Assembly (NCBI GenBank): GCA_902578265.1
Contig: CACHCA010000002.1
Location: forward strand, 1-64,000
DNA length: 64,000 bases
Reading direction: 5' to 3'
Origin: an uncultured Pelagibacteraceae bacterium
Lineage (GTDB): Bacteria; Pseudomonadota; Alphaproteobacteria; Pelagibacterales; Pelagibacteraceae
The notes below the pieces were generated by a model. That model was given only the letters and a program-made list of their open reading frames with translations, was not told the DNA's origin and did not search any database. This document shows, one piece after another, positions 53,137 through 62,134 of this stretch (position 1 is the stretch's first letter; every line of letters starts with the position of its first letter). Position numbers and translations under genes: made by a program.

Positions 53137-54364
53137 ATTTTTTTCCTAATTTTTGTTCTAAAATTTCTTTATCTTTATAAGCATCTCCGCAACTATTAAC
53201 TACTACGATAGTTTCCTTATTTAATTTTTTTGATTCTTTGATTGCAACTGAAAAAGCATGACTTGGCTCAAGTGAAGGTCTTAACTTTTCAAATTTCGTG
53301 ACAAGTTTATATGCGTTTAAAGCTTCTTCATCACTTGCAGCCGTATATCTTGCTCTCTTTGTGTCTTTTAAAAAACAATGAAGAGGAGAAATTCCAGGAT
53401 AATCAAGTCCTGCAGAAATTGACTCAGTTTCCTCAATTTGACCATCTGGATTTTGATTAACATATTGAGCTGCACCATGAAGAATACCAATTTTAGAACC
53501 ATAAGTTAAAGGTGCTGCATGCTTTTTACTTTTTATAGGTCCTCCAGCTTCGACGCCAATAAATTCACATTGACTTTTTTTATAGTCCATAAATTCATTC
53601 CAAAAACCAAAGCTTGAACTTCCACCTCCGACACAGTTGTATAGTTTAAGTTTTTTTGGAATTGAACCAAACTCATCAATTAATTGTGCTTTTAATTCTC
53701 TTGAGATTTGACTAGTGCTCCATCCACATATACGAACAAAGACGGCTGGCCCCACAGTACTTCCCACACACATAGCTGTTGTATCACAATTTGCCACCCA
53801 GTATCTCATACATTCAGAAACAGCATCTACAAGTGTTTGACTTCCAGAATAAACTGGTATGACCTCAGCTCCATTTTTTTTAATAGCTTTTACATTAGGT
53901 TTTTGCCTTGCTATGTCTTTTGCGCCCATAAAAATTTTACATTTAAGACCAAATTTTTTAGCTGCCATACTTAACATTTTACCTGCATAGCCTGCACCTG
54001 TGTCACCAATAATAAATTTTTTACCAGATCGTTTTGCAAGTAAACAATGAACAGTAGCATTATAGATTTTGTGTGCTCCTCCATTCGCATCAGATACAAC
54101 TTTAGACCAAATTTGAGCTCCTCCTACATAATTAGTTAAATTTTCTAATTTGATAAAACGAGTAGGAACACCAATCCAATTTTTAAAATATTTATCTCTT
54201 TCTTTAATAAAGTTTTTATCTTTTTTGAGTTTATTAAAAAGAATCTCCAAATCTTCTATTGGTTTTTTTAAAGTTTCAGGAACAAAGTTTCCACCAAATT
54301 TACCCCCCCAAAATCCAAGTTTATCTCCTTGATCAATTACTGGAATTTTTTTTTTTAATTTCAT
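53120..54364 (-). CDS. trpB: Tryptophan synthase beta chain
   Basis: 414-aa PLP enzyme joining indole and serine. GGAHKIYNATVHCLLAKRSGK contains the PLP Lys (the usual GSHKINN reads GAHKIYN, an unusual substitution pattern); GDTGAGYAGK, ARYTAASDEEALNAY and SCGDAYKDKEIL are also present. See the finding on atypical substitutions. Overlaps trpA and trpF by 17 and 4 nt. Confidence 0.93.
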   Translation of the reverse strand: MKLKKKIPVIDQGDKLGFWGGKFGGNFVPETLKKPIEDLEILFNKLKKDKNFIKERDKYFKNWIGVPTRFIKLENLTNYVGGAQIWSKVVSDANGGAHKIYNATVHCLLAKRSGKKFIIGDTGAGYAGKMLSMAAKKFGLKCKIFMGAKDIARQKPNVKAIKKNGAEVIPVYSGSQTLVDAVSECMRYWVANCDTTAMCVGSTVGPAVFVRICGWSTSQISRELKAQLIDEFGSIPKKLKLYNCVGGGSSSFGFWNEFMDYKKSQCEFIGVEAGGPIKSKKHAAPLTYGSKIGILHGAAQYVNQNPDGQIEETESISAGLDYPGISPLHCFLKDTKRARYTAASDEEALNAYKLVTKFEKLRPSLEPSHAFSVAIKESKKLNKETIVVVNSCGDAYKDKEILEQKLGKKYVKPY

Positions 54365-54984
54365 ATATTTGCAAACAAATTTAATAATTTATCAATTTTT
54401 TCAATATTTTTTTTTCCATTCCTATCCTCTAGCGCTCCACTTAAATCAATTATAAAGCTTTTATTTTTCAATTTAGGAATATCATCTATTTGTATATCTC
54501 CTGCAATCATTTTATTTAACCCATAAGGCACTTCATCAAGTAAGTTGTGATCAAAACTCTTAGATTTATGATAGCCTTTTGAATCAAACAAAATTATGTC
54601 TGAGATATTAGAATAATCTTTATATTTTATTACATCCTCCTTACTTGAAACAGTAATTGCTGTTATTACCTTTTTTTTATATTGTAATTTTATTTTTTTT
54701 GTTCTCTCAGGGCTTACATCGTAAAGTTGATAATAATCAAAATTTAAATCTTTTATTTTTTCTAGAGTTTCTTCAGTAGGGTTAACAAGAACTGAAATAA
54801 ATTTTACTTGTTTTTTATCAATATTAATTAAGTTTTTTAATTTTTCGTATTTGACAAATCTTTGGCTTTTTTCATAGTTTGTAATGAAACCTATCATGGT
54901 CAATGATGGTAGATTACTATGATTTAAAATATATTTTAGAGTAACTGGATCCGAGATCCCACAAATTTTTAAACCTTTGATCAT
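54361..54984 (-). CDS. trpF: Phosphoribosylanthranilate isomerase
   Basis: 207-aa TIM barrel of tryptophan synthesis. KICGISD contains the catalytic Cys; ILFDSKGYHKSK contains the catalytic Asp; IIDLSGALEDRNGKK is the C-terminal phosphate loop. The usual LQLHG strand reads YQLYD, so this is a divergent family member. Overlaps pyrF and trpB by 4 nt each. Confidence 0.85.
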   Translation of the reverse strand: MIKGLKICGISDPVTLKYILNHSNLPSLTMIGFITNYEKSQRFVKYEKLKNLINIDKKQVKFISVLVNPTEETLEKIKDLNFDYYQLYDVSPERTKKIKLQYKKKVITAITVSSKEDVIKYKDYSNISDIILFDSKGYHKSKSFDHNLLDEVPYGLNKMIAGDIQIDDIPKLKNKSFIIDLSGALEDRNGKKNIEKIDKLLNLFANI

Positions 54985-55655
54985 TGATTTAAATGATCAA
55001 TAAGTTTTTGAATATTTCTTTTTATATTGCCTTTGGTAATATTTCTACCAATGACGAGAGAATGAGCTCCGTTTTTAAAAGCTTGTTTAGGGGTTAAAAC
55101 TCTTTTCTGATCGTTATTTTTTGTGTCTAATCTTATTCCAGGAGTAATGATTTCATTTTTGAATGCTTTTTTTACTATTTTTACCTCTTGTGCACTGCAG
55201 ACAAAGGCATCTAGTCTAGCTTTTTTTGCTAATCTTGCTTGGTGAAGTACCAATTTTTTAACATCTTTATTAAACCCGATTTCTTTTAACTCTTTATTAT
55301 CTAAAGAAGTAAGAACACTTACGCCAACTAGACGAATTGAACCAGAGATTTTTTTTGCCGCTTTAAGAGCCTGTAATCCAGAGCTTATATGAATTGTTAA
55401 ATAATTAACTTTTAAATCTTTAATTGCTTTGATCGCCGAAACACAAGTGTTTGGTATGTCATGTAATTTTAAATCAGCAAAAATAATTCGTTTTTTCAAT
55501 TTAGATACAAAATTTCTACCATTTTTAGAATTTAAGAATTCTAAACCAAATTTATATCCGATATTTATCTTGGTATGAGTGGTGTATTTGATTATCTTTT
55601 TAATTTTTGAAATATTGGTGCTATCACAAGCAACAAATATTTTATTTTTTTTCAT
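54981..55655 (-). CDS. pyrF: Orotidine 5'-phosphate decarboxylase
   Basis: 224-aa TIM barrel forming UMP in pyrimidine synthesis. FADLKLHDIPNT gives the catalytic DxKxxD; the phosphate site IRLDTKNNDQKRVLTPKQAFKNGAHSLVIGR is intact. Placed between ihfB and trpF; overlap with ihfB is 14 nt. Confidence 0.95.
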   Translation of the reverse strand: MKKNKIFVACDSTNISKIKKIIKYTTHTKINIGYKFGLEFLNSKNGRNFVSKLKKRIIFADLKLHDIPNTCVSAIKAIKDLKVNYLTIHISSGLQALKAAKKISGSIRLVGVSVLTSLDNKELKEIGFNKDVKKLVLHQARLAKKARLDAFVCSAQEVKIVKKAFKNEIITPGIRLDTKNNDQKRVLTPKQAFKNGAHSLVIGRNITKGNIKRNIQKLIDHLNQ

Positions 55656-55935
55656 TATTCAAAATTTTAAACAAATCTTTTGACATTTTGAAGTTAATAG
55701 TTTTTTTTTCCGGTGTATCAACTTTTTCGTTAGTTTTTGGATTTCTAGATATTCTTGCTTTTTGGATTTTGCTTGAAAATACTCCAAAACCTCTGAGTTC
55801 AACTCTTTCTCCTCTTTTAAGACTTCTTTTGATTTCATTGAAAATTATATCCATAAATTTTTCAAGATCTTTTTTCAAAAAATTCGGATAACTTTTTGAG
55901 AGTTGTTTCAAAAGGTTTGATTTTACTACAGCCAA
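55642..55935 (-). CDS. ihfB: Integration host factor beta subunit
   Basis: 97-aa HU/IHF-fold DNA-bending protein. FGVFSSKIQKARISRNPKTNEKVDTP is the beta-arm with the RNPKT signature that intercalates in DNA; VELRGFG precedes it. Directly downstream of rpsA, the standard location for ihfB. Confidence 0.93.
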   Translation of the reverse strand: MAVVKSNLLKQLSKSYPNFLKKDLEKFMDIIFNEIKRSLKRGERVELRGFGVFSSKIQKARISRNPKTNEKVDTPEKKTINFKMSKDLFKILNNEKK

Positions 55936-55953
55936 TTTTATTTTCTAAAATCT

Positions 55954-57678
55954 CTATTTTTTTTTATTTTTTTTATCAAGCTCAGTTGATAGTGATGAAA
56001 AAGGAAGATTTTTACCAGAATCTTCCGCACCGTATTTTTCTAAAGCTTCTTTTTTTTCTAATTCTTCTAACAATTTAATACTTAAGGTAACCTTTCTTTT
56101 GTTTAAATCTAAGTCAGATATTGCACAATCAATCCTCTCACCTCCGGTGAATCTTGACGGTCTTGCGTCTGCGGCATTTATCGCAATCTGGTTTTTTTTA
56201 ATATTAAAATCCATCTCACATTCCTCTGGTCTCACAATTAAGCCTTTATTATCAGATGAAATAATTTTTACAGTAATTATTTGATTTATTTTTTTATCTT
56301 TGAACCAATCAAATGGGTCAGGTTGAGTTTGTCTTAGTCCTACTCTTATTTTCTGGTCAGAGGATTTAATTTCTAAGACCTTTACTTTGATTTTATCACC
56401 TTTATTATACTTCTTAAGTTCTTCTTCTCCATTATTTAGATAAGTTAAATCATTACAATGCAAAAATGCATCAATTTCTAGACCTTCTACATTTAAAAAT
56501 AACGAGTATTCATTTTTATTTACAACTGTCCCCTCAACAATTGTCCCGATAGGGAATTTATTTTCAAAAACTTCGAAAGGGTTTTCTTTTGTAAGTCTAT
56601 GAGAAATTGCAACTCGTCTCTTGTCTTTATCTATTTCTGTTATTACACAATCAATTTCATCACCTATTTTGAACATTTTTTTTGCAGATACATTTTTTTT
56701 TGTCCAGCTGAGTTCACTCGAGTGTAATAATGTAGTTAATCCTGGTTCCAATTCACAAAATGCACCGAAATCCATAATTTTTACAACTTTGACTTTATAA
56801 ACTTTTTTTAATTCATAGTTTTCAATATGTTCAAAGGGATCTGGAGATAATTGTTTCACAGAACAACCTACTTGCAGTTTTTCTTTATCAACACTTATAA
56901 CTTTTAAGTCGTGCTTCTCTCCAATATTAAATACCTCATCTGGATGATTTACTCGACTATATGAAATCTCTTGTAAATGAACCAATACATCTAATTCATT
57001 GTTAACATTAAAAAAACATCCAAAAGAACTATATCCTTTAACCTCAGCACCTTTAATAACATCTCCAACTTTATACTTATTTATAATTTTTGCTTTATCT
57101 TCTTTTTTAAACGAGGAAATGATTTCTCGTCTTGATACGCAGGCATTTCCCCTTATTTTGTCTAACTTAATTAAAGCAAATTTTTGAGGTTCATTCATAA
57201 GATGACTTATATCTTTAAGAGGTTTGTCACTTATTTGTGACCCTGGTAAAAACATTAGAGAGCCTGTTTCTAAATGTTCAACGATACATCCGCCTTTACA
57301 TTTGGAAACTATTTTACCCATTATAGGTTCTTTTTTTTCGTATGCCTCAACAAGTTTATCCCAACCTTTAATCTTAAGTGCTTTACTAGCTGAAACAATC
57401 ACCTCTCCATTTTTATCCTCAATTTTTTCTAATAAAACTGAAATAGTTTTTCCTACTTTTATATTATCTGATAATCCCATGCTTTTGAGTTCATTAATAT
57501 CAAGAACTGGCTCACTTTTTAAACCTTCAACAAACAAAAAAACAAACTTCTCAGTTATTTTGTTTATTTTACCTTCTATAACTTTACCTTCTTCAATAGT
57601 ATTTTTAGAGAGCTGACTGTTTAAAAGTTTTTCAAATTCCTTTGATGCGGGGCTTGAAAGGTCTTTATATATTTCCAT
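55954..57678 (-). CDS. rpsA: 30S ribosomal protein S1
   Basis: 574-aa protein of six S1 repeats, binding mRNA for ribosome loading. Clear repeats include VGDVIKGAEVKGYSSFGCFFNV, VKVVKIMDFGAFCELEPGLTTLLHSSELSW and IGTIVEGTVVNKNEYSLFLNVEGL. Length matches alphaproteobacterial S1. Upstream 149-bp gap to aroA has no cmk gene. Confidence 0.95.
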   Translation of the reverse strand: MEIYKDLSSPASKEFEKLLNSQLSKNTIEEGKVIEGKINKITEKFVFLFVEGLKSEPVLDINELKSMGLSDNIKVGKTISVLLEKIEDKNGEVIVSASKALKIKGWDKLVEAYEKKEPIMGKIVSKCKGGCIVEHLETGSLMFLPGSQISDKPLKDISHLMNEPQKFALIKLDKIRGNACVSRREIISSFKKEDKAKIINKYKVGDVIKGAEVKGYSSFGCFFNVNNELDVLVHLQEISYSRVNHPDEVFNIGEKHDLKVISVDKEKLQVGCSVKQLSPDPFEHIENYELKKVYKVKVVKIMDFGAFCELEPGLTTLLHSSELSWTKKNVSAKKMFKIGDEIDCVITEIDKDKRRVAISHRLTKENPFEVFENKFPIGTIVEGTVVNKNEYSLFLNVEGLEIDAFLHCNDLTYLNNGEEELKKYNKGDKIKVKVLEIKSSDQKIRVGLRQTQPDPFDWFKDKKINQIITVKIISSDNKGLIVRPEECEMDFNIKKNQIAINAADARPSRFTGGERIDCAISDLDLNKRKVTLSIKLLEELEKKEALEKYGAEDSGKNLPFSSLSTELDKKNKKK

Positions 57679-57827
57679 TAATTAAGTCTTGTTATATTTT
57701 TTTAAAAAACATGAACTTTTAGATAAAATTATGATTTTAATCAAGATTGAATTTTAAAAAAACATGTAAAATACGTGATATATAGGGGGTTAATTCTAAT
57801 ATTCCTCTAAATTTAGATATTTAAATA

Positions 57828-59153
57828 TTAATACTTAATATTTGCACCAAGATAATCTACTTTACTTAAAAACGATGGAAATGAGGTATTAATTGAATTT
57901 TCATCGTGTATTTGCCATTTACCTCCAAATGTAAGTGCAGCCACTACACTAGTCATAAAAACTCTGTGGTCTTTTAAAAAATTTTTAATTACGATCTTTT
58001 TATTAACTTCAATATTCGGGTTACCATAAATCTTGATACTATTATTTGTGACAGTATTTTTAATACCAATTTTATCTAATATTTTTGACCCCCATTTTAA
58101 TCTTGGACTTTCTTTTTCGTTTAATTCAGATAAATTTTTAAAATAAGACATTCCATCAGCTTTAGCTGCTACCAAGAATATTAATAAAAACTCATCTATT
58201 GCAGCACTATTTAATCTTATTGGGCAATTTATAGATTTTAATTTTTTGGAACTATGAATTACTAAATCTGCAATCTGCTCCCCCTTATAAAATCTTTTAT
58301 TTATTACTTTAATCTTAACTTTCATCATTTTAAGAATACTTAAAATTCCTGTTCTTGAAGGGTTAACATTTATATTATTTATTTTTAATTTTGAATTTTC
58401 AGAGAGTGCAGTTAAAACAATAAAAAAAGCACTAGAACTTATATCTGCAGGTATCTTATAATTAATTGAGGGTATTTTTTTTTTACCTTTAATTTTTATT
58501 AGATCATAGTTTTTCTTTCTATAAATTATAATAGGCAATTTAAGGTACTTAAAAAGTAATTCACTATGGTCTCTTGATTTTTTTGCTTTAATAATTGTCT
58601 CTCCTCTTGTGTTTAATGCTGCAAGCATTACTGCACTTTTACATTGAGCTGACCCTCTCGTTTCATTATAAAAAATAGGCAATGGATTTTCAGTTCCTTT
58701 GATGAAAATTGGAAGCTTTCCAGAATTTGTTATAAATTTTGCTCCAAATCTCTCCAATGGTTTTGAAACTCTCATAAAATCTCTTTTAGACAAACTTTTA
58801 TCTCCTTTTAATTTTAAACTATTTCTGCAATGAACTAAGAGCCCCATTATAAGTCTGCCTAATGTTCCAGAATTTCCGGCATTTAATGATAAATTTTTTT
58901 TATATTTAAAACCATTTAACCCTACACCACATATTTCACAAAATTTTTTTGTTAATTTTATTTTTACCCCAAGTTTCTTAAGACATTTTAGTGTATTAAG
59001 AACATCCTCTGAGATTAATAGATTATAAGACTTACTTTTGGAATTTGACTGAGAGGCTAAAAGTGCCCATCGAATAGATAAACTTTTGTCACCTGAGGTT
59101 GTTAAACTTTTATTAAATTTTTTAATTTTTTTCTCTATTTTTATAAAAGACAT
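57828..59153 (-). CDS. aroA: 3-phosphoshikimate 1-carboxyvinyltransferase (EPSP synthase)
   Basis: 441-aa shikimate enzyme making EPSP from shikimate-3-P and PEP; precursor of Trp, Tyr, Phe. SGDKSLSIRWALLAS holds substrate Lys/Arg; LNAGNSGTLGRLIMGLL is the glyphosate-binding PEP loop; RGSAQCKSAVMLAAL and LNEKESPRLKWG are conserved. Long form close to class II enzymes. Starts 2 bp after lptB, so it is part of the lptB run. Confidence 0.93.
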   Translation of the reverse strand: MSFIKIEKKIKKFNKSLTTSGDKSLSIRWALLASQSNSKSKSYNLLISEDVLNTLKCLKKLGVKIKLTKKFCEICGVGLNGFKYKKNLSLNAGNSGTLGRLIMGLLVHCRNSLKLKGDKSLSKRDFMRVSKPLERFGAKFITNSGKLPIFIKGTENPLPIFYNETRGSAQCKSAVMLAALNTRGETIIKAKKSRDHSELLFKYLKLPIIIYRKKNYDLIKIKGKKKIPSINYKIPADISSSAFFIVLTALSENSKLKINNINVNPSRTGILSILKMMKVKIKVINKRFYKGEQIADLVIHSSKKLKSINCPIRLNSAAIDEFLLIFLVAAKADGMSYFKNLSELNEKESPRLKWGSKILDKIGIKNTVTNNSIKIYGNPNIEVNKKIVIKNFLKDHRVFMTSVVAALTFGGKWQIHDENSINTSFPSFLSKVDYLGANIKY

Positions 59154-59155
59154 CT

Positions 59156-59932
59156 TTAATTTATCTTGAAAGAGTCTCCAAAGTAAGCATTTTGGGCGTC
59201 AATATTTTTAATTAGATTATTAGGTGTATCCTTCGCAATTACTTTTCCATTTGATAAAACAATCGCTAAATCAACACACGATAATAAGTCTCTTGCTTGA
59301 TGATCACATAATATAATTGAGATATTACTTTGAGTCTGCAAATCGACAATAATTTGTTGAAGATTTTTTATTGTCATAATGTCTAAAGCAGCGAAGGGTT
59401 CATCTAATAATAAGATTCTGGGATTACTTAACAAAGCTAAACATATTACTAAACGTTTTTTTTGTCCACCAGATAAAAATTCTGCTTTAATATTTTGTAA
59501 AGACTCAAGTTCAAATTTTGAGATTAATAAATTAATTCTCTCATCTCTTAATTTTTTGTCTTCAATTACCATTTCACTTATTGCTTTTAAATTATCTCTT
59601 AAAGTAAGATCGTAAAAATAGCCACCATGCTGGGGGACATAACCAATTTTATATTTTTTGGTTCTGTGAAATATTGGTTCATTAGTAATATTCTCTTGAT
59701 CAATAAATATTGAACCATAATTTGGTTTTAATAATCCTATGATAATATTAAAAATTGTTGATTTCCCTACACCGTTTGGACCTAGTAATCCAAGAATTTC
59801 CCCTTGGTTTAAACTGAAATTTAAATCTTCAAATATTTTTCTCTTTCCAAAGTAAATTGATATTCTATCTAATTTGATGAGTTCTTTTTTCGATTTAAAA
59901 TTTTTAATTCTAAATTTTTTGATTATAGCCAC
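59156..59932 (-). CDS. lptB: LPS export ABC transporter ATP-binding protein LptB
   Basis: 258-aa ATPase that drives LPS extraction with LptFG. Walker A GPNGVGKST, signature LSGGQKKRLVICLALL, Walker B ILLLDEPFAALD, and H-loop CDHQARDLL are all intact. Slightly longer than E. coli LptB because of a basic N-terminal stretch. Two bp after lptC, two before aroA. Confidence 0.92.
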   Translation of the reverse strand: MAIIKKFRIKNFKSKKELIKLDRISIYFGKRKIFEDLNFSLNQGEILGLLGPNGVGKSTIFNIIIGLLKPNYGSIFIDQENITNEPIFHRTKKYKIGYVPQHGGYFYDLTLRDNLKAISEMVIEDKKLRDERINLLISKFELESLQNIKAEFLSGGQKKRLVICLALLSNPRILLLDEPFAALDIMTIKNLQQIIVDLQTQSNISIILCDHQARDLLSCVDLAIVLSNGKVIAKDTPNNLIKNIDAQNAYFGDSFKIN

Positions 59933-59934
59933 AA

Positions 59935-60531
59935 TTAGTATTTTCCTGTAATTTGAATATTATCATTTTGGTTGATCATTGAAATTTTCATCTTTTTTCT
60001 TAATAAATCTAATTCGACTTTATCAGCATATATTTTTGTATTAGTATTCATATAATAAACATTCTCAACTATTTCTATTAAATTTTCAGAAAAATTAAGT
60101 TTTACCACTTCTGCTTTAATAATTTGATTGCCATACTCAATTACCACTGAGTTTTTAAATATTGTATCATTATTTTTCTTGTTATAATTAGCAGTTTCAG
60201 AATAAATTTTAATAGCCTCGTCATCTTGGCGAATTATTTCTGCATTGACTTTAAAAAGAATTATATTGTCTATTTTATCTTTTTCAAATTGTGCTGAGTC
60301 AGCATTAATGACGTAGGTATTTCCAAGTAAATCTTGAGACACATATTTTAGAGTTTCAATTACGTTTGAGTTTTTAACTTTATTTTCAGAACTATTATTT
60401 TCTATTTTTTTTTCATTTATTTCTTTTTCAGTTAAATTCACGTTTTTATAAAAAAATTTTTTATAAAAAATTATTGACGATATAATTAATATTACTATTA
60501 ATGAAAGTTGTAAACTTTTACCCTTGTCCAT
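59935..60531 (-). CDS. lptC: LptC-like LPS transport protein
   Basis: 198-aa bitopic protein: membrane helix about 9-24, then LYVSQDLLGNTYVINADSAQFEKDK and later beta strands such as YADKVELDLLRKKMKIS, a beta-jellyroll as in LptC/OstA. No separate lptA lies next to it. Whether this protein also supplies an LptA-like strand set cannot be told here. Confidence 0.7.
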   Translation of the reverse strand: MDKGKSLQLSLIVILIISSIIFYKKFFYKNVNLTEKEINEKKIENNSSENKVKNSNVIETLKYVSQDLLGNTYVINADSAQFEKDKIDNIILFKVNAEIIRQDDEAIKIYSETANYNKKNNDTIFKNSVVIEYGNQIIKAEVVKLNFSENLIEIVENVYYMNTNTKIYADKVELDLLRKKMKISMINQNDNIQITGKY

Positions 60532-60535
60532 TTGA

Positions 60536-61519
60536 TTAATAAATTTTATTTTCTAGAATGTTGTGAACATGAATAATTCCGATAGTATAAGATTTTTTTT
60601 TTTCATCATAAACACACAAACATGTTATTTTTTTTTCATTCATTATTGCTAGAGCCTTAGTTGCCAAAGTATTTTTTTCAATTTTAATTGGATTTTTTGT
60701 CATTACATTCTTTACTTTAAGTAAATTAAAATTAATATTTTTTGAATTTAATCGTCTGATCTGACCATCAGTAATAATTCCTGTTGTATAATTTTTTTTA
60801 TTTCTGACAATTAGCGTGCCTAATTTTTTTTCTGTCATAATCTTGAGTGCTTTTATCATTAATACATTTTCATTAATAAAGGGTATCTTATTACGAGTTA
60901 ACATTAGATCTTCCACAGTTTTCAATTTCTCTCCTATGCTTCCAGATGGATGAAATTTTTTAAAATCTAAATTATTTATTTTTTTCTTTTTAAGAGTAGA
61001 AACTGCTAAAGCATCCCCTATGCTTAGTTGGTTTATTGTACTTGATGTTGGAACCATTTTCAATCCTGCCTCTTCTACCTCAGGTGTAATTAAGCCTATA
61101 TCGCTATTTTTATATAAGTCAGAGTTTTTTTTTGAGGTTATGCCAATTAATAAAATTTTATTTCTATTAGCATAATTAATTATATTTTTTAATTCAATTG
61201 AATTGCCAGAATAACTTATTAAAATTAATATATCTTTTTTAGTGATACTTCCAAGATCACCATGAGAACAATCATTTGCAGATAGTGAAAAAGATGGCGT
61301 TCCAACAGAAGATAGCGTAGCAGAAATTTTATTAGCTATAATTCCACTTTTTCCTACTCCACATAAAATTACTTTTGATTGACAATTAACTATTGCACTG
61401 ACCGCTTTATCAAAATTTTTATTTAATGATTTTTTTAATTTTTGAAGAGCTTTAATCTCCAAGTTGATAACACTTTTAGCTATACTCATGTAATTCATTT
61501 TTTTCATTAATGTGCCCAA
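60536..61519 (-). CDS. kdsD: Arabinose-5-phosphate isomerase (KdsD/KpsF)
   Basis: 327-aa Kdo-pathway enzyme: Ru5P to Ara5P for Kdo synthesis in LPS. SIS domain with VILCGVGKSGIIANKISATLSSVGTPSF and HGDLGSITKKD; tandem CBS domains about 195-320. Start probably at MNYMSI a few codons after the first ATG; overlap with rnd is up to 13 nt. Confidence 0.92.
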   Translation of the reverse strand: MGTLMKKMNYMSIAKSVINLEIKALQKLKKSLNKNFDKAVSAIVNCQSKVILCGVGKSGIIANKISATLSSVGTPSFSLSANDCSHGDLGSITKKDILILISYSGNSIELKNIINYANRNKILLIGITSKKNSDLYKNSDIGLITPEVEEAGLKMVPTSSTINQLSIGDALAVSTLKKKKINNLDFKKFHPSGSIGEKLKTVEDLMLTRNKIPFINENVLMIKALKIMTEKKLGTLIVRNKKNYTTGIITDGQIRRLNSKNINFNLLKVKNVMTKNPIKIEKNTLATKALAIMNEKKITCLCVYDEKKKSYTIGIIHVHNILENKIY

Positions 61520-62118
61520 ATATCCTCTTTGAATGAAGCAAGATCTAAATCAACTCTTGTTTTAAGAAATTTTAAACATTCTTGATAAAGCTGTATTCTA
61601 TTTTCTCTTATTAATATTTTATTAAGTTCCTCATTAATTTTATGAAGATATATAACGTCATTAGCACAATACTTAAGTTGACCTTGAGAAAGTTCTCCAC
61701 CAAAATCTGTAGTTTGAAACTGTTTACTAATATCAATATTAATGAATTCTTTGATTAATGTTTTTAAAGAATGGTTATCTGAAAAAGTTCGTGCAATTTT
61801 AGATTGAATCTTAGTGCACTCAACATTGTTAACATTAGTTTTAAGATAATATTTAATGTGAGCTAAATCACTACGCGCATAGTGAAAAATCTTTTTAGTA
61901 TTTTTGTCAGCCAATAATTTTATCAAATTAGGTGCGTTGTATTTATTTCTGTCAAATTGGACTATATGAGCATCTGAATTTCCTGAGGAAATTTGAATTA
62001 AACATAGAGGATCTCGTCTAACATTTAGTCCCATGAATTCACCATCCACAGCTATTGTATTGCCCAAATTTAGATTCTCAGGTATATCAATTTTGTGCAA
62101 GTGTATATTATTATTCAT
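61507..62118 (-). CDS. rnd: Ribonuclease D-like 3'-5' exonuclease
   Basis: 203-aa DEDDy exonuclease lacking the HRDC domains of E. coli RNase D. Motif I AVDGEFMGL, motif II FHYARSDLAHI, motif III LKYCANDVIYLHKI with the catalytic Tyr. Such short forms are common in alphaproteobacteria and process tRNA 3' ends. It is divergent from the NDUFA9-like gene by 16 bp. Confidence 0.9.
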   Translation of the reverse strand: MNNNIHLHKIDIPENLNLGNTIAVDGEFMGLNVRRDPLCLIQISSGNSDAHIVQFDRNKYNAPNLIKLLADKNTKKIFHYARSDLAHIKYYLKTNVNNVECTKIQSKIARTFSDNHSLKTLIKEFINIDISKQFQTTDFGGELSQGQLKYCANDVIYLHKINEELNKILIRENRIQLYQECLKFLKTRVDLDLASFKEDIWAH

Positions 62119-62134
62119 TTTTAAACATATATAT

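Noticed and set aside
57224-57616. Plus-strand 130-codon open frame opposite rpsA
   Set aside because: It lies wholly antisense to a strong S1-repeat gene; no family features and Ser/Ile-rich shadow composition.
57690-57770. Twofold CATGTTTTTT(T)AAAA repeat before rpsA
   Set aside because: Short, AT-dominated and within expectation for this base composition.
62033-62134. N-terminal extension of the NDUFA9-like protein
   Set aside because: It would overlap rnd on the other strand; the Rossmann start MKAKNCLIFGG at 62135 fits the family.
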